A DNA stretch of 64,000 nucleotides from Panulirus ornatus (GCF_036320965.1 NC_092240.1:56732552-56796551); one strand, 5' to 3'; positions 33,216 through 48,812 are shown, counted from the stretch's first letter. Program-made: numbers and translations. Notes: generated by a model not told the origin, from the sequence alone.

Positions 33216-33427
33216 CGTGCTGTTAGTGGATTGAATCAAGGCATGTGAAGCGTCTGGGGTAAACCATGGAAAGCTGTGTAGGTATGTATATTTGCGTGTG
33301 TGGACGTATGTATATACATGTGTATGGGGGTGGGTTGGGCCATTTCTTTCGTCTGTTTCCTTGCGCTACCTCGCAAACGCGGGAGACCGACAAAGTATAA
33401 AAAAAAAAAAATATATATATATATATA

Positions 33428-33587
33428 TTTTCCTGGGATAGGGGAGAAAGAATACTTCCCACGTATTCCCTGCGTGTCATAGAAGGCGACTAAAAGGGAA
33501 AGGAGCGGGGGGGCTGGAAATCCTCCCCTCTCATTTTTTTTTAATTTTCCAAAAGATGGAACAGAGAAGGGGGCCACGTGAGGATAC
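33428..33587 (+). mobile_element. Family S copy S7, 3'-truncated
   Basis: Head and T9 block present (TCCTGGGATAGGGGAG to GCCACGTGAGGATA). The tail is missing and joined to a LINE A 3' UTR piece. Confidence 0.82.
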
Positions 33588-33596
33588 AAATCCATC

Positions 33597-33836
33597 TGGC
33601 GAGGTGGCGATCGGAATGAATAAAGGCAGACAGTATAAATTATGTGCATGTGTATTTATGTATATGTCTGTGTGTATATATATATGTATACATTGAGATG
33701 TATAGGTATGTACATTTGCGTGTGTGGACGTGTATGTATATACATGTGTATGTGGTTGGGTTGGGCCATTCTTTCGTCTGTTTTTTTGTGCTACCTCGCT
33801 AACGTGGGAGACAGCGACAAAGCAAAATAAATAAAT
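33597..33836 (+). mobile_element. LINE A 3' UTR fragment, long type
   Basis: GGCGAGGTGGCGATCGG, the AATGAATAAAGGCAG poly(A)-like motif, then the terminal tail to AATAAATATATA. Confidence 0.82.
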
Positions 33837-33844
33837 ATATATAT

Positions 33845-34030
33845 TTCTTTTCTCTTAAACTATTTGCCATTTCCCGCGTTAGCGAGGTAGCGTTAAGAAC
33901 AGAGGACTGGGCCTTTTTTGGAATATTCTCACCTGGCCCCCTCTGTTCCTTCTTTTGGAAAATTAAAAAAAAATCGAGACGGGAGAATTTCCAGCCCCCC
34001 GCTCCCTCCCCTTTTAGTCGCCCTCTACGA

Positions 34031-34032
<2 letters not shown>
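33845..34032 (-). mobile_element. Family S copy S8, head-truncated, fused to A20
   Basis: Tail and middle in minus orientation up to TCTACGAC, then immediately AGGAGGTCAAGAG of LINE A copy A20 with no (TA)n between. The head of S is lost at this joint. Confidence 0.82.
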
Positions 34033-37730
<3,698 letters not shown>

Positions 37731-37732
<2 letters not shown>

Positions 37733-37795
37733 CCACACATCTCTCTCTCCTTTCATTACTTACTTCAACCACATATTGTCCTTAAACATTTCATT
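37731..37795 (-). mobile_element. LINE A C-terminal scrap A22
   Basis: 65 bp (ACCACACATCTCTCTCTCC to AACATTTCAT) of an old minus-strand copy left beside the COMMD5 exon. Confidence 0.75.
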
Positions 37796-37871
37796 TTTTT
37801 GTTAATTCATACTTTCACAATGTTAACATGTTCATATATTCTTATCACAAACTTTCTGTGACCTAACTAAC

Positions 37872-38018
37872 CTTGTAGAAATTGTGACCTCAACCCTCCA
37901 ATTGAGGTCAGTTATGATTGGGAGGGTTGGAGGGGTAGCACTAATCCAACTGTCAATGTCTGCTCGTGCAGGTCCAAAAATAACTCTACCCACATCAGAA
38001 GCAAACGTGTGCGGTAGT
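37872..38018 (-). CDS. COMMD5: COMMD5-like exon carrying the start of the COMM domain
   Basis: 147-bp exon with a strong acceptor (ATTTCTCTTTCAG) and a GTTAGT donor. The single entering base completes the GGA codon begun in the previous exon. It then encodes LPHTFASDVGRVIFGPARAD, IDSWISATPPTLPIITD and LNWRVEVTIST, leaving AG of a serine codon. The NWRVEVTIST motif is the signature first strand of the COMM domain. The exon sits only about 75 bp from a LINE A scrap (37731-37795) and 142 bp from the (TA)n tail of copy A21, so it is tightly hemmed in by retrotransposons. Confidence 0.88.
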
Positions 38019-38577
38019 CTGAAAGAGAAATGTCTTTAAAATCTTCTGTTTACAAACACTTATTATGATATACATTACACATAAAGTAGTGTGAGAGAAA
38101 TGTCTGTAAAATTTTCAGTTTATAAATACTCATATTATGATACCCATTATCAAATTTCAGTTTACAAATATTATTATGATATCGATTACAAATATAAAAC
38201 AATTCCAAAATGGCTAGTTTTATTCATGGAACTATTCTGGAACCCCTTTTTTCTTCTTGCTTTTTTCATTTGAGAAAGGCCTTTGTTTCATAGATAAAAA
38301 TCCTCTTCCAGGCCAGGTTCTGAATGAAGGAAAAGAAAGTATGAAAATAGCTTAAAAATAAAAAAAAGAATTAGTGTAAGGAGGGAAAAGTTAAGAGTAT
38401 TACTGCATATACTCAAGTAACTGTTGATCTCAAGTAACCATTGATCTTAGATCTTTTGGCCAAAACATCCTTCATTTAACATATATCTCATTTATCAATC
38501 AACATCAGAGAGAGATGCTTAATAATTAAACAATGAAACACAGACACAAGAAGAAGAAACTGTATATATATATCAAA
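38019..38577. other. COMMD5-like intron with a local tandem duplication
   Basis: 38021-38190 holds two to three imperfect copies of a 50-70-bp unit (AGAGAAATGTCT...TTATTATGATA). The first is adjacent to the acceptor polypyrimidine tract of the 37872-38018 exon. The rest is unique AT-rich intron. Confidence 0.6.
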
Positions 38578-41500
38578 CTTAGTCACTGTCTCCCGCGTTA
38601 GTGAGGTAGTGCAAGGAAACAGACGAAAGAATGGCCCAACCCACCCACAAACACATGTATATACATAAACGCCCACACACGCACATATACATACCTATAC
38701 ATTTCAATGTACACAGACATATACATATATACACATCCACACTTGATGCCTTCATCTATTCCCATCGCCACCCTACTACATGAAATGGCACCCCCCTCCC
38801 CTGCGTGCGCATGAGGTAGTGCAAGGAAAAGACAACAAAGGCCATATTCGTTCACATTCAGTCTCTAGCTGTCATGTGTAATGCACCCAAACCACAGCTC
38901 CCTTTCCACATCCAAGCCCCACAAAACTTTCCGTGGTTTACCCCAGATGCTTCACATGCCCTGGTTCAATCCACTAACAGCATGTCGACTTTGGTATACC
39001 ACATTGTTCCAATTCACTCTGTTCCTTGCACGCCTTTCACCCTCCTGCATATTCAGACCCTGATCACTCAAAATCTTTTTCACTCCATCCTTCCACCTCC
39101 AATTTGGTCTCCCACTTCTCCTTGTCCCCTCCACCTCTGACACATGTATCCTTTTTGTCAATCTTTCCTCACTCATTCTCTCTATGTGACCAAACCATTT
39201 CAACACACCCTCTTCTGCTCTCACTACCACACTCTTTTTATTACCACACATCTCTCTTACTCTTCTATTATTTACTTGATCAAACCACCCACATACTGTC
39301 CTAAAACATTTCATTTCCAACACATCCACCCTCCTCCGCACAACCCATCTATAGCCCATGCCTTGCAACCATATAACACTGGTGTAACCACTATTCCTTC
39401 AAACATACCCATTTTTGCTCTCCGAGATAATGTTCTCGCCTTCCACACATTCTTCAATGCTCCCAGAACTTTCGCCCCCTCCCCCACCCTATGACTCACT
39501 TCCGCTTCCATGGTTCCATCCGCTGCTAAATCCACTCCCAGATATCTAAAACACTTCACTTCCTCCAGTTTTTCTCCATTCAAATTTACCTCCCAATTAA
39601 CTTGTCCCTCAACCCTACTGAACCTAAAAACCTTGCTCTTATCCACATTTACTCTCAGCTCTCTTCTTTCACACACTTTACCAAACTCAGCCACCAGCAC
39701 TGTAACATCAGCGAACAAAAACTGACTCACTTCCCAAGCCCTATCATTCACAACAGACTGCATACTTGCCCCTCTCTCCAAAACTCTTGTATTCACCTCC
39801 CTATCCACCCCACCCATAAACAAATTAAACAACTATGGAGACATCATGCACCCCTGCCGCAAACCGACATTCACTGAGAACCAATCACTTTCCTCTCTTC
39901 TGACTCATACACATGCCTTATATCCTTGGAAAAACTTTTCACTCCTTTCAGCAACTTACCTCCCACACCATATACTCTTAGTACCTTACACAAAGCATCT
40001 CTATCCACTCTATCATATGCCTTCTCCAGACCCATAAATAGTACATACAAATCCATCTGTTTTTCTAAGTATTTCTCACATACATTCTTCAAAGCAAACA
40101 CCTGATCCACACTTCCTCTACCACCTCTGAAACCACAATGCTCTTCCCCAATCTGATGCTCTGTACATGCCTTCACCTTCTCAATCAATACCCTCCCATA
40201 TAATTTCCCAGGAATACTCAACAAACTTATGCCTCTGTAATTTGAACACTCACCTTTATCCCCTTTGCCTTTGTACAATGGCACTATGCAAGCATTCCGC
40301 CAATCCTCAGGCACTTCACCATGAGCCATACATACAATGAATATCCTGACCAACCAATCAACAAGAGTCACCCTCTTTTTTAATACATTCCACTGCAATA
40401 CCATCCAAAGTTGCTCCCTTGCCAGCTTTCATCTGCAAAGCTTTCACTACCTCTTCTCTGTTCACCGAACTATTCTCCCTGACCCTCTCACTTCGCACAC
40501 CACCCGGACTAAAACAACCTATATCTGCCACTCTATCATTAAACACATTCAACAAATTTTCAAAATACTCACTCCATCTCCTTCTCACATCACCACTGCT
40601 CGTTACTACTTCCCCATTTGCCCCCCTTATCGATGTTCCTATTTGTTCTCTCGTCTTATGCACTTTATTTACCTCATTCCAAAAATCTTTTTACTCTCCT
40701 TAAAATTTATTGATACTCTCTCACCCCAACTCACATTTGTCTTCTTTTTCACCTCTTGCACCTTTTTCTTGACCTCCTGCTGCTTTCTTTTATACACATC
40801 CCAGTCATTTGCACTACTTCCCTGCAAAAATCATCCAAATGCCTCTCTTTTCTCTTACTAACAATCTTACTTCTTCATCCCACCACTCACTACCTTTTCT
40901 AATCTACCCACCTCCCACCTTTCTCATGCCACATGCATCTTTTGTGCGAGCCATCACTGCTTCCCAAAATACATCCCATTCCTCCCCCACTCCCTTTATG
41001 TCATTTGCTCTCACCTTTTGCCATTCTGCACTCAATCTTTCCCAGTACTTCCTCACACAAGTATCCTTTCCAAGCTCACTTACTCTCACCACTCTCTTCA
41101 CCCCAACATTCTCACTTCTTTTCTGAAAACCTCTACAAATCTTCACCTTCACCTCCACAAGATAGTGATCAGACATCCCCTCAGAGCACATTAACATCCA
41201 AAAGTCTCTTACACGCCTATCACTTAACACACAATTCAATAACACCGTCTGGCCATCTCTCCTACTCACATATGTATACTTATGTATCGCTCTCTTTTTA
41301 AACAAGGTATTCCCAATCATCAGTCCTTTTTCAGCACACAAATCCACAGGCTCTTCACCATTTCCATTTACAACACTTAACACCCCATGTACACCAGTTA
41401 TACCCTCAACTGCCACATTACTCACCTTTGCATTCAAATCACCCATCACTATAACCCGGTCTTGTGCATCAAAGCTGCTAACACACTCACTCAGCTGCTC

Positions 41501-41826
41501 CCAAAACACTTGCCTCTCATGATCTTTCTTCTCATCACCAGGTGCATATGCACCAATAATCACCCATTTTTCTCCATCCACTTTCAGCTTTACCCATATC
41601 AATCTAGGGTTTACTTTCCTACACTCTATCCCGTATTCACACAACTCCTGCTTCAGTAGTAGTGCTACTCCTTCTTTTGCTCTTGTCCTCTCACTAACCC
41701 CTGGCTTTACTCCCAAGACATTTCCAAACTACTCTTACCCTCGAGCTTCGTTTCACTCTGAGCCAAAACATCCAGGTTCCTATCCTCAAACATACTACCT
41801 ATCTCTCCTCTTGGTTACATCCACAT
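38578..41826 (-). mobile_element. LINE A copy A23, nearly full length, long-3'UTR ancestral type, old
   Basis: The 3' UTR (38578-39000), C-terminal domain, RT and EN are all present in minus orientation. The 5' edge stops within the first codons (GTATGTGGATGTAACC) where the T-run of A24 begins. Many substitutions. Confidence 0.88.
38952..41716 (-). pseudogene. EN-RT polyprotein remnant of A23
   Basis: EN at 40904-41716 (GAYAPGDEKKDHE, VMGDLNAKVSN, GMSDHYLVEVKV). RT at 39871-40663 (CIVPLYKGKGDKGE, MGLEKAYDRVD). The palm at 39311-39832 has lost part of motif C: FLFADVTVLVAEF, with the second Asp replaced and neighbouring residues missing. C-terminal domain at 38952-39368. Separated by several frameshifts. 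Confidence 0.85.
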
Positions 41827-41830
41827 ACAT

Positions 41831-41851
41831 TTTTTTTTTTTTTTTTTTTTT
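41831..41851. repeat. T21, reversed tail of A24
   Basis: T-run without (TA)n at the joint with the 5' end of A23. Confidence 0.9.
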
Positions 41852-44338
41852 GCTTTGTCGCTGTTTCCCGCGTTTGCGAGGTAGCGCAAGGAAACAAAAG
41901 AAATGGCCCAACCCACCCCCATACACATGTATATACATACGTCCACACATGCAAATATACATACCTACACAGCTTTCCATGGTTTACCCCAGACGCTTCA
42001 CATGCCCTGATTCAATCCACTGACAGCACGTCAACCCCGATATACCACATCAATCCAATTCACTCTATTCCTTGCCCTCCTTTCACCCTCCTGCATGTTC
42101 AGGCCCCGATCACACAAAATCTTTTTCACTCCATCTTTCCACCTCCAATTTGGTCTCCCACTTCTCCTCGTTCCCTCCACCTCCGACACATATATCCTCT
42201 TGGTCAATCTTTCCTCACTCATTCTCTCCATGTGCCCAAACCATTTCAAAATACCCTCTTCTGCTCTCTCAACCACGCTCTTTTTATTTCCACACATCTC
42301 TCTTACCCTTACGTTACTTACTCGATCAAACCACCTCACACCACACATTGTCCTCAAACATCTCATTTCCAGCACATCCATCCTCCTGCGCACAACTCTA
42401 TCCATAGCCCACGCCTCGCAACCATACAACATAGTTGGAACCACTATTCCTTCAAACATACCCATTTTTGCTTTCCGTGATAATGTTCTCGACTTCCACA
42501 CATTCTTCAAGGCTCCCAGAATTTTCGCCCCCTCCCCCACCCTATGATCCACTTCTGCTTCCATGGTTCCATCCGCTGCCAGATCCACTCCCAGATATCT
42601 AAAACACTTTACTTCCTCCAGTTTTTCTCCATTCAAACTTACCTCCCAATTGACTTGACCCTCAACCCTACTATACCTAATAACCTTGCTCTTATTCACA
42701 TTTACTCTTAACTTTCTTCTTTCACACACTTTACTAAACTCAGTCACCAGCTTCTGCAGTTTCTCACATGAATCAGCCACCAACGCTGTATCATCAGCGA
42801 ACAACAACTGACTCACTTCCCAAGCTCTCTCATCCCCAACAGACTTCATACTTGCCCCTCTTTCCAAAACTCTTGCATTCACCTCCCTAACAACCCCATC
42901 CATAAACAAATTAAACAACCATGGAGACATCACACACCCCTGCCACAAACCTACATTCACTGAGAACCAATCACTTTCCTCTCTTCCTACACATACACAT
43001 GCCATACATCCTCAATAAAAACTTTTCACTGCTTCTAACAACTTGCCTCCCACACCATATATTCTTAATACCTTCCACAGAGCATCTCTATCAACTCTAT
43101 CATGTGCCTTCTCCAGATCCATAAATACTACATACAAATCCATTTGCTTTTCTAAGTATTTCTCACATACATTCTTCAAAGCAAACACCTGATCCACACA
43201 TCCTCTACCACTTCTGAAACCACACTGCTCTTCCCCAATCTGATGCTCTGTACATGCCTTCACCCTCTCAATCAATACCCTCCCATATAATTTACCAGGA
43301 ATACTCAACAAACTTATACCTCTGTAATTTGAGCACTCACTCTTATCCCCTTTGCCTTTGTACAATGGCACTATGCACGCATTCCGCCAATCCTCAGGCA
43401 CCTCACCATGAGTCATACATACATTAAATAATCTTACCAACCAGTCAATAATACAGTCACCCCCTTTTTTAATAAATTCCACTGCAATACCATCCAAACC
43501 TGCTGCCTTGCCAGCTTTCATCTTCCGCAAAGCTTTTACTACCTCTTCTCTGTTTACCAAATCATTTTCCCTAACCCTCTCACTTTGCACACCACCTCGA
43601 CCAAAACACCCTATATCTGCCACTCTATCATCAAACACATTCAACAAACCTTCAAAATACTCACTCCATCTCCTTCTCACATCACCACTATTTGTTATCA
43701 CCTCCCCATTTGCGCCCTTCACTGAAGTTCCCATTTGCTCCCTTGTCTTACACACTTTATTTACCTCCTTCCAGAACATCTTTTTATTCTCCCTAAAATT
43801 TAATGATACTCTCTCACCCCAACTCTCATTTGCCCTCTTTTTCACCTCTTGCACCTTTCTCTTGACCTCCTGTCTCTTTCTTTTATACATCTCCCACTCA
43901 ATTGCATTTTTTCCCTGCAAAAATCATCCAAATGCCTCTCTCTTCTCTTTCACTAATAATCTTACTTCTTCATCCCACCACTCACTACCCTTTCTAATCA
44001 ACCCATCTCCCACTCTTCTCATGCCACAAGCATCTTTTGCGCAATCCATCACTGATTCCCTAAATACATCCCATTCCTCCCCCACTCCCCTTATTTCCGT
44101 TGTTCTCACCTTTTTCCATTCTGTACTCAGTCTCTCCTGGTACTTCCTCACACATTTAGCTACCCTAATCTGAGCCTTCTGGGGAGGATGAACACTCCCC
44201 GCATGACTCCTTCTGTTTCCCTTTCAGAAATTTAAATAGGAGGGGGTTTCCAGCTCCACCACTCCCGCCCCCTTTAGTTGCCTTCTATGACACATGGGGA
44301 ATATGTGGGAAGTATTCTTTCTCCCATATCCCCAGGGA
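41852..44338 (-). mobile_element. LINE A copy A24: 5' UTR present, endonuclease deleted, short-3'UTR
   Basis: The 3' end, C-terminal domain, RT and linker run to 44155. Then the first codons and the complete 5' UTR follow (44155-44338, ending CATATCCCCAGGGAT). About 0.85 kb encoding EN is missing between TCCTCACA and CATTTAG; both parent sequences have CACACA there. Confidence 0.9.
42031..43920 (-). pseudogene. RT and C-terminal domain of A24, one nonsense codon
   Basis: 43012-43920 (linker, fingers, motif A with MDLEKAHDRVD) and 42031-43005 (motif B, FADD, C-terminal domain ending IDVVYRG-stop) are in the same frame. They are split only by TGA (CGA origin) in the FYRGC segment at 43010. A separate linker piece lies at 43924-44151. 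Confidence 0.87.
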
Positions 44339-44925
44339 TATTCCTATTGTATCCAATTTTGTCTATGAGGTTAACATCTCTTGCTTCTTCATGGAGGGGT
44401 TCTAAACTTGGAAGAGCACATGTGGGGCATTTCAGAGATGTTATATTTGTGATACAAAATGAAAGATAATATGAGTAATGGACAACTTTACATAATGAGC
44501 ATTACATGTGAACTGGCAGGGGATGGGCCACATTTTCCATAATTTCATGCAATAACCACATGAAATAGAAACTGTAAATAATATTTTTGCTAAAGTGTTT
44601 AAGTGCAAACCATATCTCATATATAACAAATTTTTTATGGTCAAAAATAGATCACTTCTCTCAATTCATTTCTGATGAACTTATTCACAGCATACAAAAC
44701 ATGCATTATTGTGAGATGTGATTAAATGGTGAGTAGTCTGATAATGTTAGGGGATTCAAATATACAGGAAATACACTTGGTGCAGGCGGTAAATTCTTTT
44801 AGTTAATTTAATGGTGTAAATATCTAATACTGCATATGTATAACTATTATTTACCAGATTCTACGTAAATACATTTGCCATTCTTAAGAAAATCATTTCA
44901 GAAAGGAACTGAATATTCAACTAAC
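44339..44925. other. COMMD5-like intron, unique
   Basis: AT-rich sequence between the 5' end of A24 and a COMMD5-like exon; nothing recognised. Confidence 0.5.
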
Positions 44926-45020
44926 CCAATATTTGCAAGATCAGCAGCGAAGATGTCCTGACGGGTAGTGATGGTATTGACCCGCAGTGCTGCCTGAAGT
45001 AAGGATACAACTCCAGCATA
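44926..45020 (-). CDS. COMMD5: COMMD5-like exon (third-last)
   Basis: 95-bp exon. The acceptor is TTTCCAG at 45021-45027 and the donor GTTAGT at 44920-44925. It starts in phase 0 and encodes YAGVVSLLQAALRVNTITTR then QDIFAADLANIG, leaving two bases (GG) of a glycine codon. This aligns by eye with the LLQQALR segment of vertebrate COMMD5. The phase matches the exons on both sides exactly, which is strong support that all belong to one transcript. The preceding intron (45021-47115) holds a jockey-like LINE relic. Confidence 0.82.
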
Positions 45021-45120
45021 CTGGAAACATATATTCTGTAAAGATATACACCAAGTCTTTGTGTTATGAAAATACACTAAATAATTTTTTCATGGTAGTG
45101 AACTGACAAAGGCATCTGAA

Positions 45121-46985
45121 TGCCTTAATCATGGCCCCCTGATATGCCAGAGGTCATACAGAGTAGTGATGTGTGAGAGTCTAAGTGGGGAGAGTGTGGG
45201 GCAATTGAGTAGTAAGTTTTCAGTGTCTTCACTATGGTAGCTGCAATGTGGACATGAAGGGTCTTAAGATGTGCTGAAATTGATGTGGATGAATGTAATG
45301 TTGACTTGTCAGCATACGAGTGCACTGGATTATTTGTGAAGAGGAAATCATTGAAAAAAAGGAGAAAAAGTGTAGGGGGCAGGACAGAACCTTAAGGAAC
45401 ACCACTACTGATGGAGAAAAGAGGGAGGCTGATCCATCAACAACCACAAAGATAGATCGGCCAGACAGAAAGCAAGATATGAAGGAGCAAAGTGAGGGAG
45501 AAAAGCAATAAGACGGGAGCTTGGAAATGAGACCTCAATGCCACATCCTGTCAAAAGCCTTAGATATGTCAAGGACAACTACACATAACTCCCCAAAATC
45601 ATTCAGGGCTGATGACCAGACATTAGTAAGATAGGAAAGAATATCACCAGTGGATCTCATCTTCTGGAGATTACTGTGATTTTTGAGGCATTTAAGGATA
45701 TAGGAGTTGAGAAGGGATTCAAAGACTGGAAATGGTAGATGTCAAAGCAATAGGATGATAGTTAGAGGGGTGAGAATGGTCATCCTTCTTAGGGATTGGA
45801 TGGATCAATGCATGATTCCATGAAGGAAAAAATTTGGTTTTTAGAAAAGAAATGGTACAGACGTACAAGCACAGGTACAAGTTTAGAGGCACACTCTTTC
45901 AGTACATGGGGATGGATGCCATCAGGACCATAAGCACTGCCTGTGTCCTGAGAGAGAAGCACTTTTTAAACAGTACAAAAAGAGATTAAAAGAAGAGGCA
46001 TAGGATAAGCAAGAACATCAGAGGGTGAAGGAGTGTTAGTCATCCAAGATGGAATTAAAGGAGAAACAGGAACCAAAGAGAGTTGCTCTGTGTATGGGAG
46101 AGACAGCTATAGTACCATCAGAATGGAAAAGTGATGGAAAGTTAAGAGTGACAGAAGTCTTTGAGATGCCCTTAGCTAAAGATCAGAAAGACCTATCAGT
46201 GGATGACGAGAAGAGGTTATTGCACTTCCTTTGGATAAAGGAACGCTTTGCCTCATGGATAATATGTTTGCAGTGATTATGGACAGTGATAAAAGCTAAA
46301 CATGAGCCAGAGGAAGGAGAGTTTTTTCAAGCCTGATAAGCCCGATCCCATGCCTGAATGGCCTCAGAACAGGAACAGTTGAACCATGGATTGGATGAAG
46401 AAGTTGTCTTGAAAAAAGAGGGGATAAATGCTTCCATTTCTGCAACAATGGATAGGGTGGGAGGTAATTTGCTCTATTTCATTGACAATGGAGAATGTGA
46501 AGGGCTTCAATCCCTCAACTATCCATATGAGAGGAATTTGACCATTCCCTATGCTGAATGTTGAAATCCCTGAGGTAGAGGATCTTAGCTTGCAGGTGAA
46601 AGGATGTCACTATTTCATGGCAGGAGTTTGGACACAAAATGTGCAGAATTAGGAGAGCAGTAGGCAAAACAGAGGAAAAGTGTGGAAGTAGGGAGACAGA
46701 TCTTGAGCTGCATAAGATCAAGGTTTGGAGACTAGATCCATGAGGCGTGCAACAGGTGTCTTGATGTTGGAATAAGCACGAACACCACCTATGAACCGGG
46801 ATTGTGAGTGGAGGTTATAGTTAGATATGAAAAAGGGACTAGTGAGAACATCATTAGAAAACTGTCTCAGAAGAAGTAAGAAATTAGGAGAGGAACTAGA
46901 GAGATGGTGTTCAACTGAAGATAGGTTACTAGAAAGACCACAAATTTGGTATAGTGAATAAAAAAAGAGGAAGGTCTGACCCTGA
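45121..46985 (-). mobile_element. Jockey/CR1-like LINE relic in a COMMD5-like intron
   Basis: Minus strand. Degraded EN near 46640-46740 (KICLPTSTLFLCFAYCSPNSA), the EAIQAWDRAYQA segment near 46340, and RT blocks near 45540-45720 (KVFESLLNSYILKCLKNH, VVLDISKAFDRMWH followed by a stop). A final block at 45200-45330 reads HSYADKSTLHSSTS, in which YADD has become YADK. Stops in all frames. Clearly unlike LINE A and much older. No 5' or 3' terminus could be defined. Confidence 0.82.
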
Positions 46986-47115
46986 TTTTCCTAAAGATAT
47001 CTTTAAGAATTTCTTGTATTTGTGAAAAAGACAACAGAGAGAAATAACATCTATGAACAATTCACTGACATAAAGTGTATTTTCAGTATACTGAACATAA
47101 AAATATCTGACTTAC

Positions 47116-47219
47116 CAAGAGTGAGTCATGCGTCACAGGTTGGCTATTATCATACAGGTGCTTGATGGCCGTCTCACACTCATCTTCTCCTAGAGTTCCT
47201 TGCAGATAGGCAAGCCCCA
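47116..47219 (-). CDS. COMMD5: COMMD5-like exon (second or third exon)
   Basis: 104-bp exon on the minus strand. The acceptor reads TCTCAAACAG and the donor GTAAGT. It enters with two bases of a split codon and then encodes GLAYLQGTLGEDECETAIKH followed by LYDNSQPVTHDSLL, ending in phase 0. The LQG-(x)-GEDxCxxA pattern fits the helical N-terminal half of COMMD5. The sequence is free of stops in this frame and far less AT-rich than the flanking intron. A decayed jockey-like LINE ends about 130 bp downstream and a Tc1 relic lies about 230 bp upstream. The exon providing the first base of the split codon was not found. Confidence 0.8.
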
Positions 47220-47444
47220 CTGTTTGAGACCAAAGGAATTTAAGAGACAAGTAGAATCTCATGTGATAACTTACTTGAAAAAAAAAAAAGGATGAACCTC
47301 AACAAACGGCTGCTACTATAGCAGATTATTGTATTCTACCCCGTAAATAAATTTTCAATACACTTTTGCACACTTTCAAGTAAAATACTTTCAAGTAAAT
47401 TTTTAAGGTACTCAAGTCTGAAATTATATAGACACATTCATATA
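47220..47444. other. COMMD5-like intron, unique
   Basis: Short AT-rich stretch between the COMMD5-like exon and the Tc1 relic; nothing recognised. Confidence 0.5.
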
Positions 47445-48812
47445 TACGGTCTGCACCAAAGGTAAGTCATGAGCTAAAAAAAAAGATATTTTTATGGTTA
47501 AGTAGCCTAAAAAAAATAAATGGAAATAACACTTACCAACATAATCAATACTTTGTTAAATTCCCTTTCCTCTTACTGCAGTCTTGTAGCCTATTGGGAA
47601 CACTCATCAAGATTCTTAAGTAGTCCTGGGGTAAACTATCCCATTACTACTTAATTGCCACCTCAAGGTTTGACACACAAGACGTCCATATCACATAGAT
47701 GTTGCTTTACAATAGACCATAGGTCTTCCATTAGGTTTGGGTTGTTTCCTGGCCTGTCCTTGAAATAATTCACCTCTATTATTAAGCCACTGTGTAAAAG
47801 ACCTTACACTGTGGCAGGGAGCCCCATCCCACAGAAATATTTTTGCCTTTGTACTTTCAAATGAATTGGGTAAATGGCCAGTAAGCATGTTCAAATATGC
47901 TACCTGGTTCATTTCCATATTCTTGGGTAAGATTACCAAATCGAGAACATCACAGTAGCTGAAATAGCCCCAACCATGAGAGAAGGGGAGTGTTTTACAG
48001 TCTTTTCTGCTTACTATGGCAGGTGCAGGTCCAAAAGGGGTGGCCTGTATACCCTCCCTGTGATGTTTCCCATCACAGTAAATGTTAACTCATCAATCCA
48101 TAACACAGTTCTCCATTTTTCCTAGTTATAAACACTATTTTTTTTCAAAACTTCACTTATTCATCCTTTTGGGTGGTAGTCAGCTGAGGTTTATGACGGG
48201 CATGAAAACTACAAAATCCTAAGTCTTTATGAAGTATCTTTTGAACACTCCTTAGCGTGACAAGATTAAGCAAGTTAGCGTTCTTCTGTTTGCTTTCACA
48301 GGCTGTTGGGATAGTCAGGCCTTAACCTGTCTTGCAATCATTTTACAGTTCCTGGGAGAAATTAATTTTGGCCTTTCACACTTAGGAAGAGGAGTTGGTA
48401 TAATGGACTACCTTAATTCCACAAACCGCTTCACCACCTTTGGGCACTTTGCTGACAGACACCTGTTTGCTCAGCAATATATTTCAAATTAAGCCCTGCT
48501 TTAAATAAAAGTATCACTACTACAATATCCTCCTTCATTGTAACCCTCCTGGGCATAATGGGATGGCACAAGAGATAGGTAACTGCAGATAATTTTATGA
48601 AGAAAAAATACACATGTGCAAACAAAACAGACATAAGCTAGACACAAACTGATGGTTATGATGCATTATCACATTACTGCCAAACATGTGATTAGTGCTA
48701 TCAATGCACAACCTAACATATTACAATTGCCAGGGTCTCTACATGAACTCATGAAACTTTTCGCAATAAGTCAACAGCCCTCCAGTGCCTCAACTTTTGG
48801 CAAAGACTATAC
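47445..48812 (-). mobile_element. Tc1-like DNA transposon relic, about 1.37 kb
   Basis: TACGGTCTGCACCAAAGG at 47445 and the degenerate inverse CTTTTGGCAAAGACTATA near 48794-48811 look like its TIRs, each next to TA. The minus strand between them encodes a decayed Tc1 transposase. Confidence 0.75.
47560..48640 (-). pseudogene. Tc1-like transposase pseudogene
   Basis: In order: an HTH start MPRRVTMKEDIVVVILLFKA, QTGVCQQSAQR, a paired-like second half (NRRTLTCL, QRILHKDLGF-like), then WDGAPCHSVRSFTQWLNN (catalytic-Asp block, normally QDGAPCH). Last come GQARKQPKPNG (normally WPGNSPDLNPIE) and a WSIVKQHL-like end. Multiple stops and substitutions in the DDE residues make it inactive. Confidence 0.82.

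Larger units (their letters stand above)
30341..33410 (+). mobile_element. LINE A copy A19, near full length with inverted 5' segment (twin-priming type), short-3'UTR
   Basis: 30341-30748 carries the first part of EN on the minus strand, from (M)YEERNLDV to EGIIG. 30749-33397 carries the rest on the plus strand, beginning at exactly the next element position (GGTATACATGGGG). Nothing is lost between the two parts. The copy ends in the short 3' UTR and an A-run at 33398-33410, with (TA)n to 33427. Confidence 0.93.

Noticed and set aside
38400..38475. Repeated TCAAGTAAC(T/C) strings as a transposon terminus
   Set aside because: Only a short internal similarity; no partner inverted repeat or target duplication could be found.
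45320..45511. Plus-strand open frame of Lys/Glu-rich residues at 45320-45511 and similar ones to 46564
   Set aside because: They lie antisense to the jockey-like relic, whose minus-strand motifs (VVLDISKAFDRMWH, YADK) explain the sequence.
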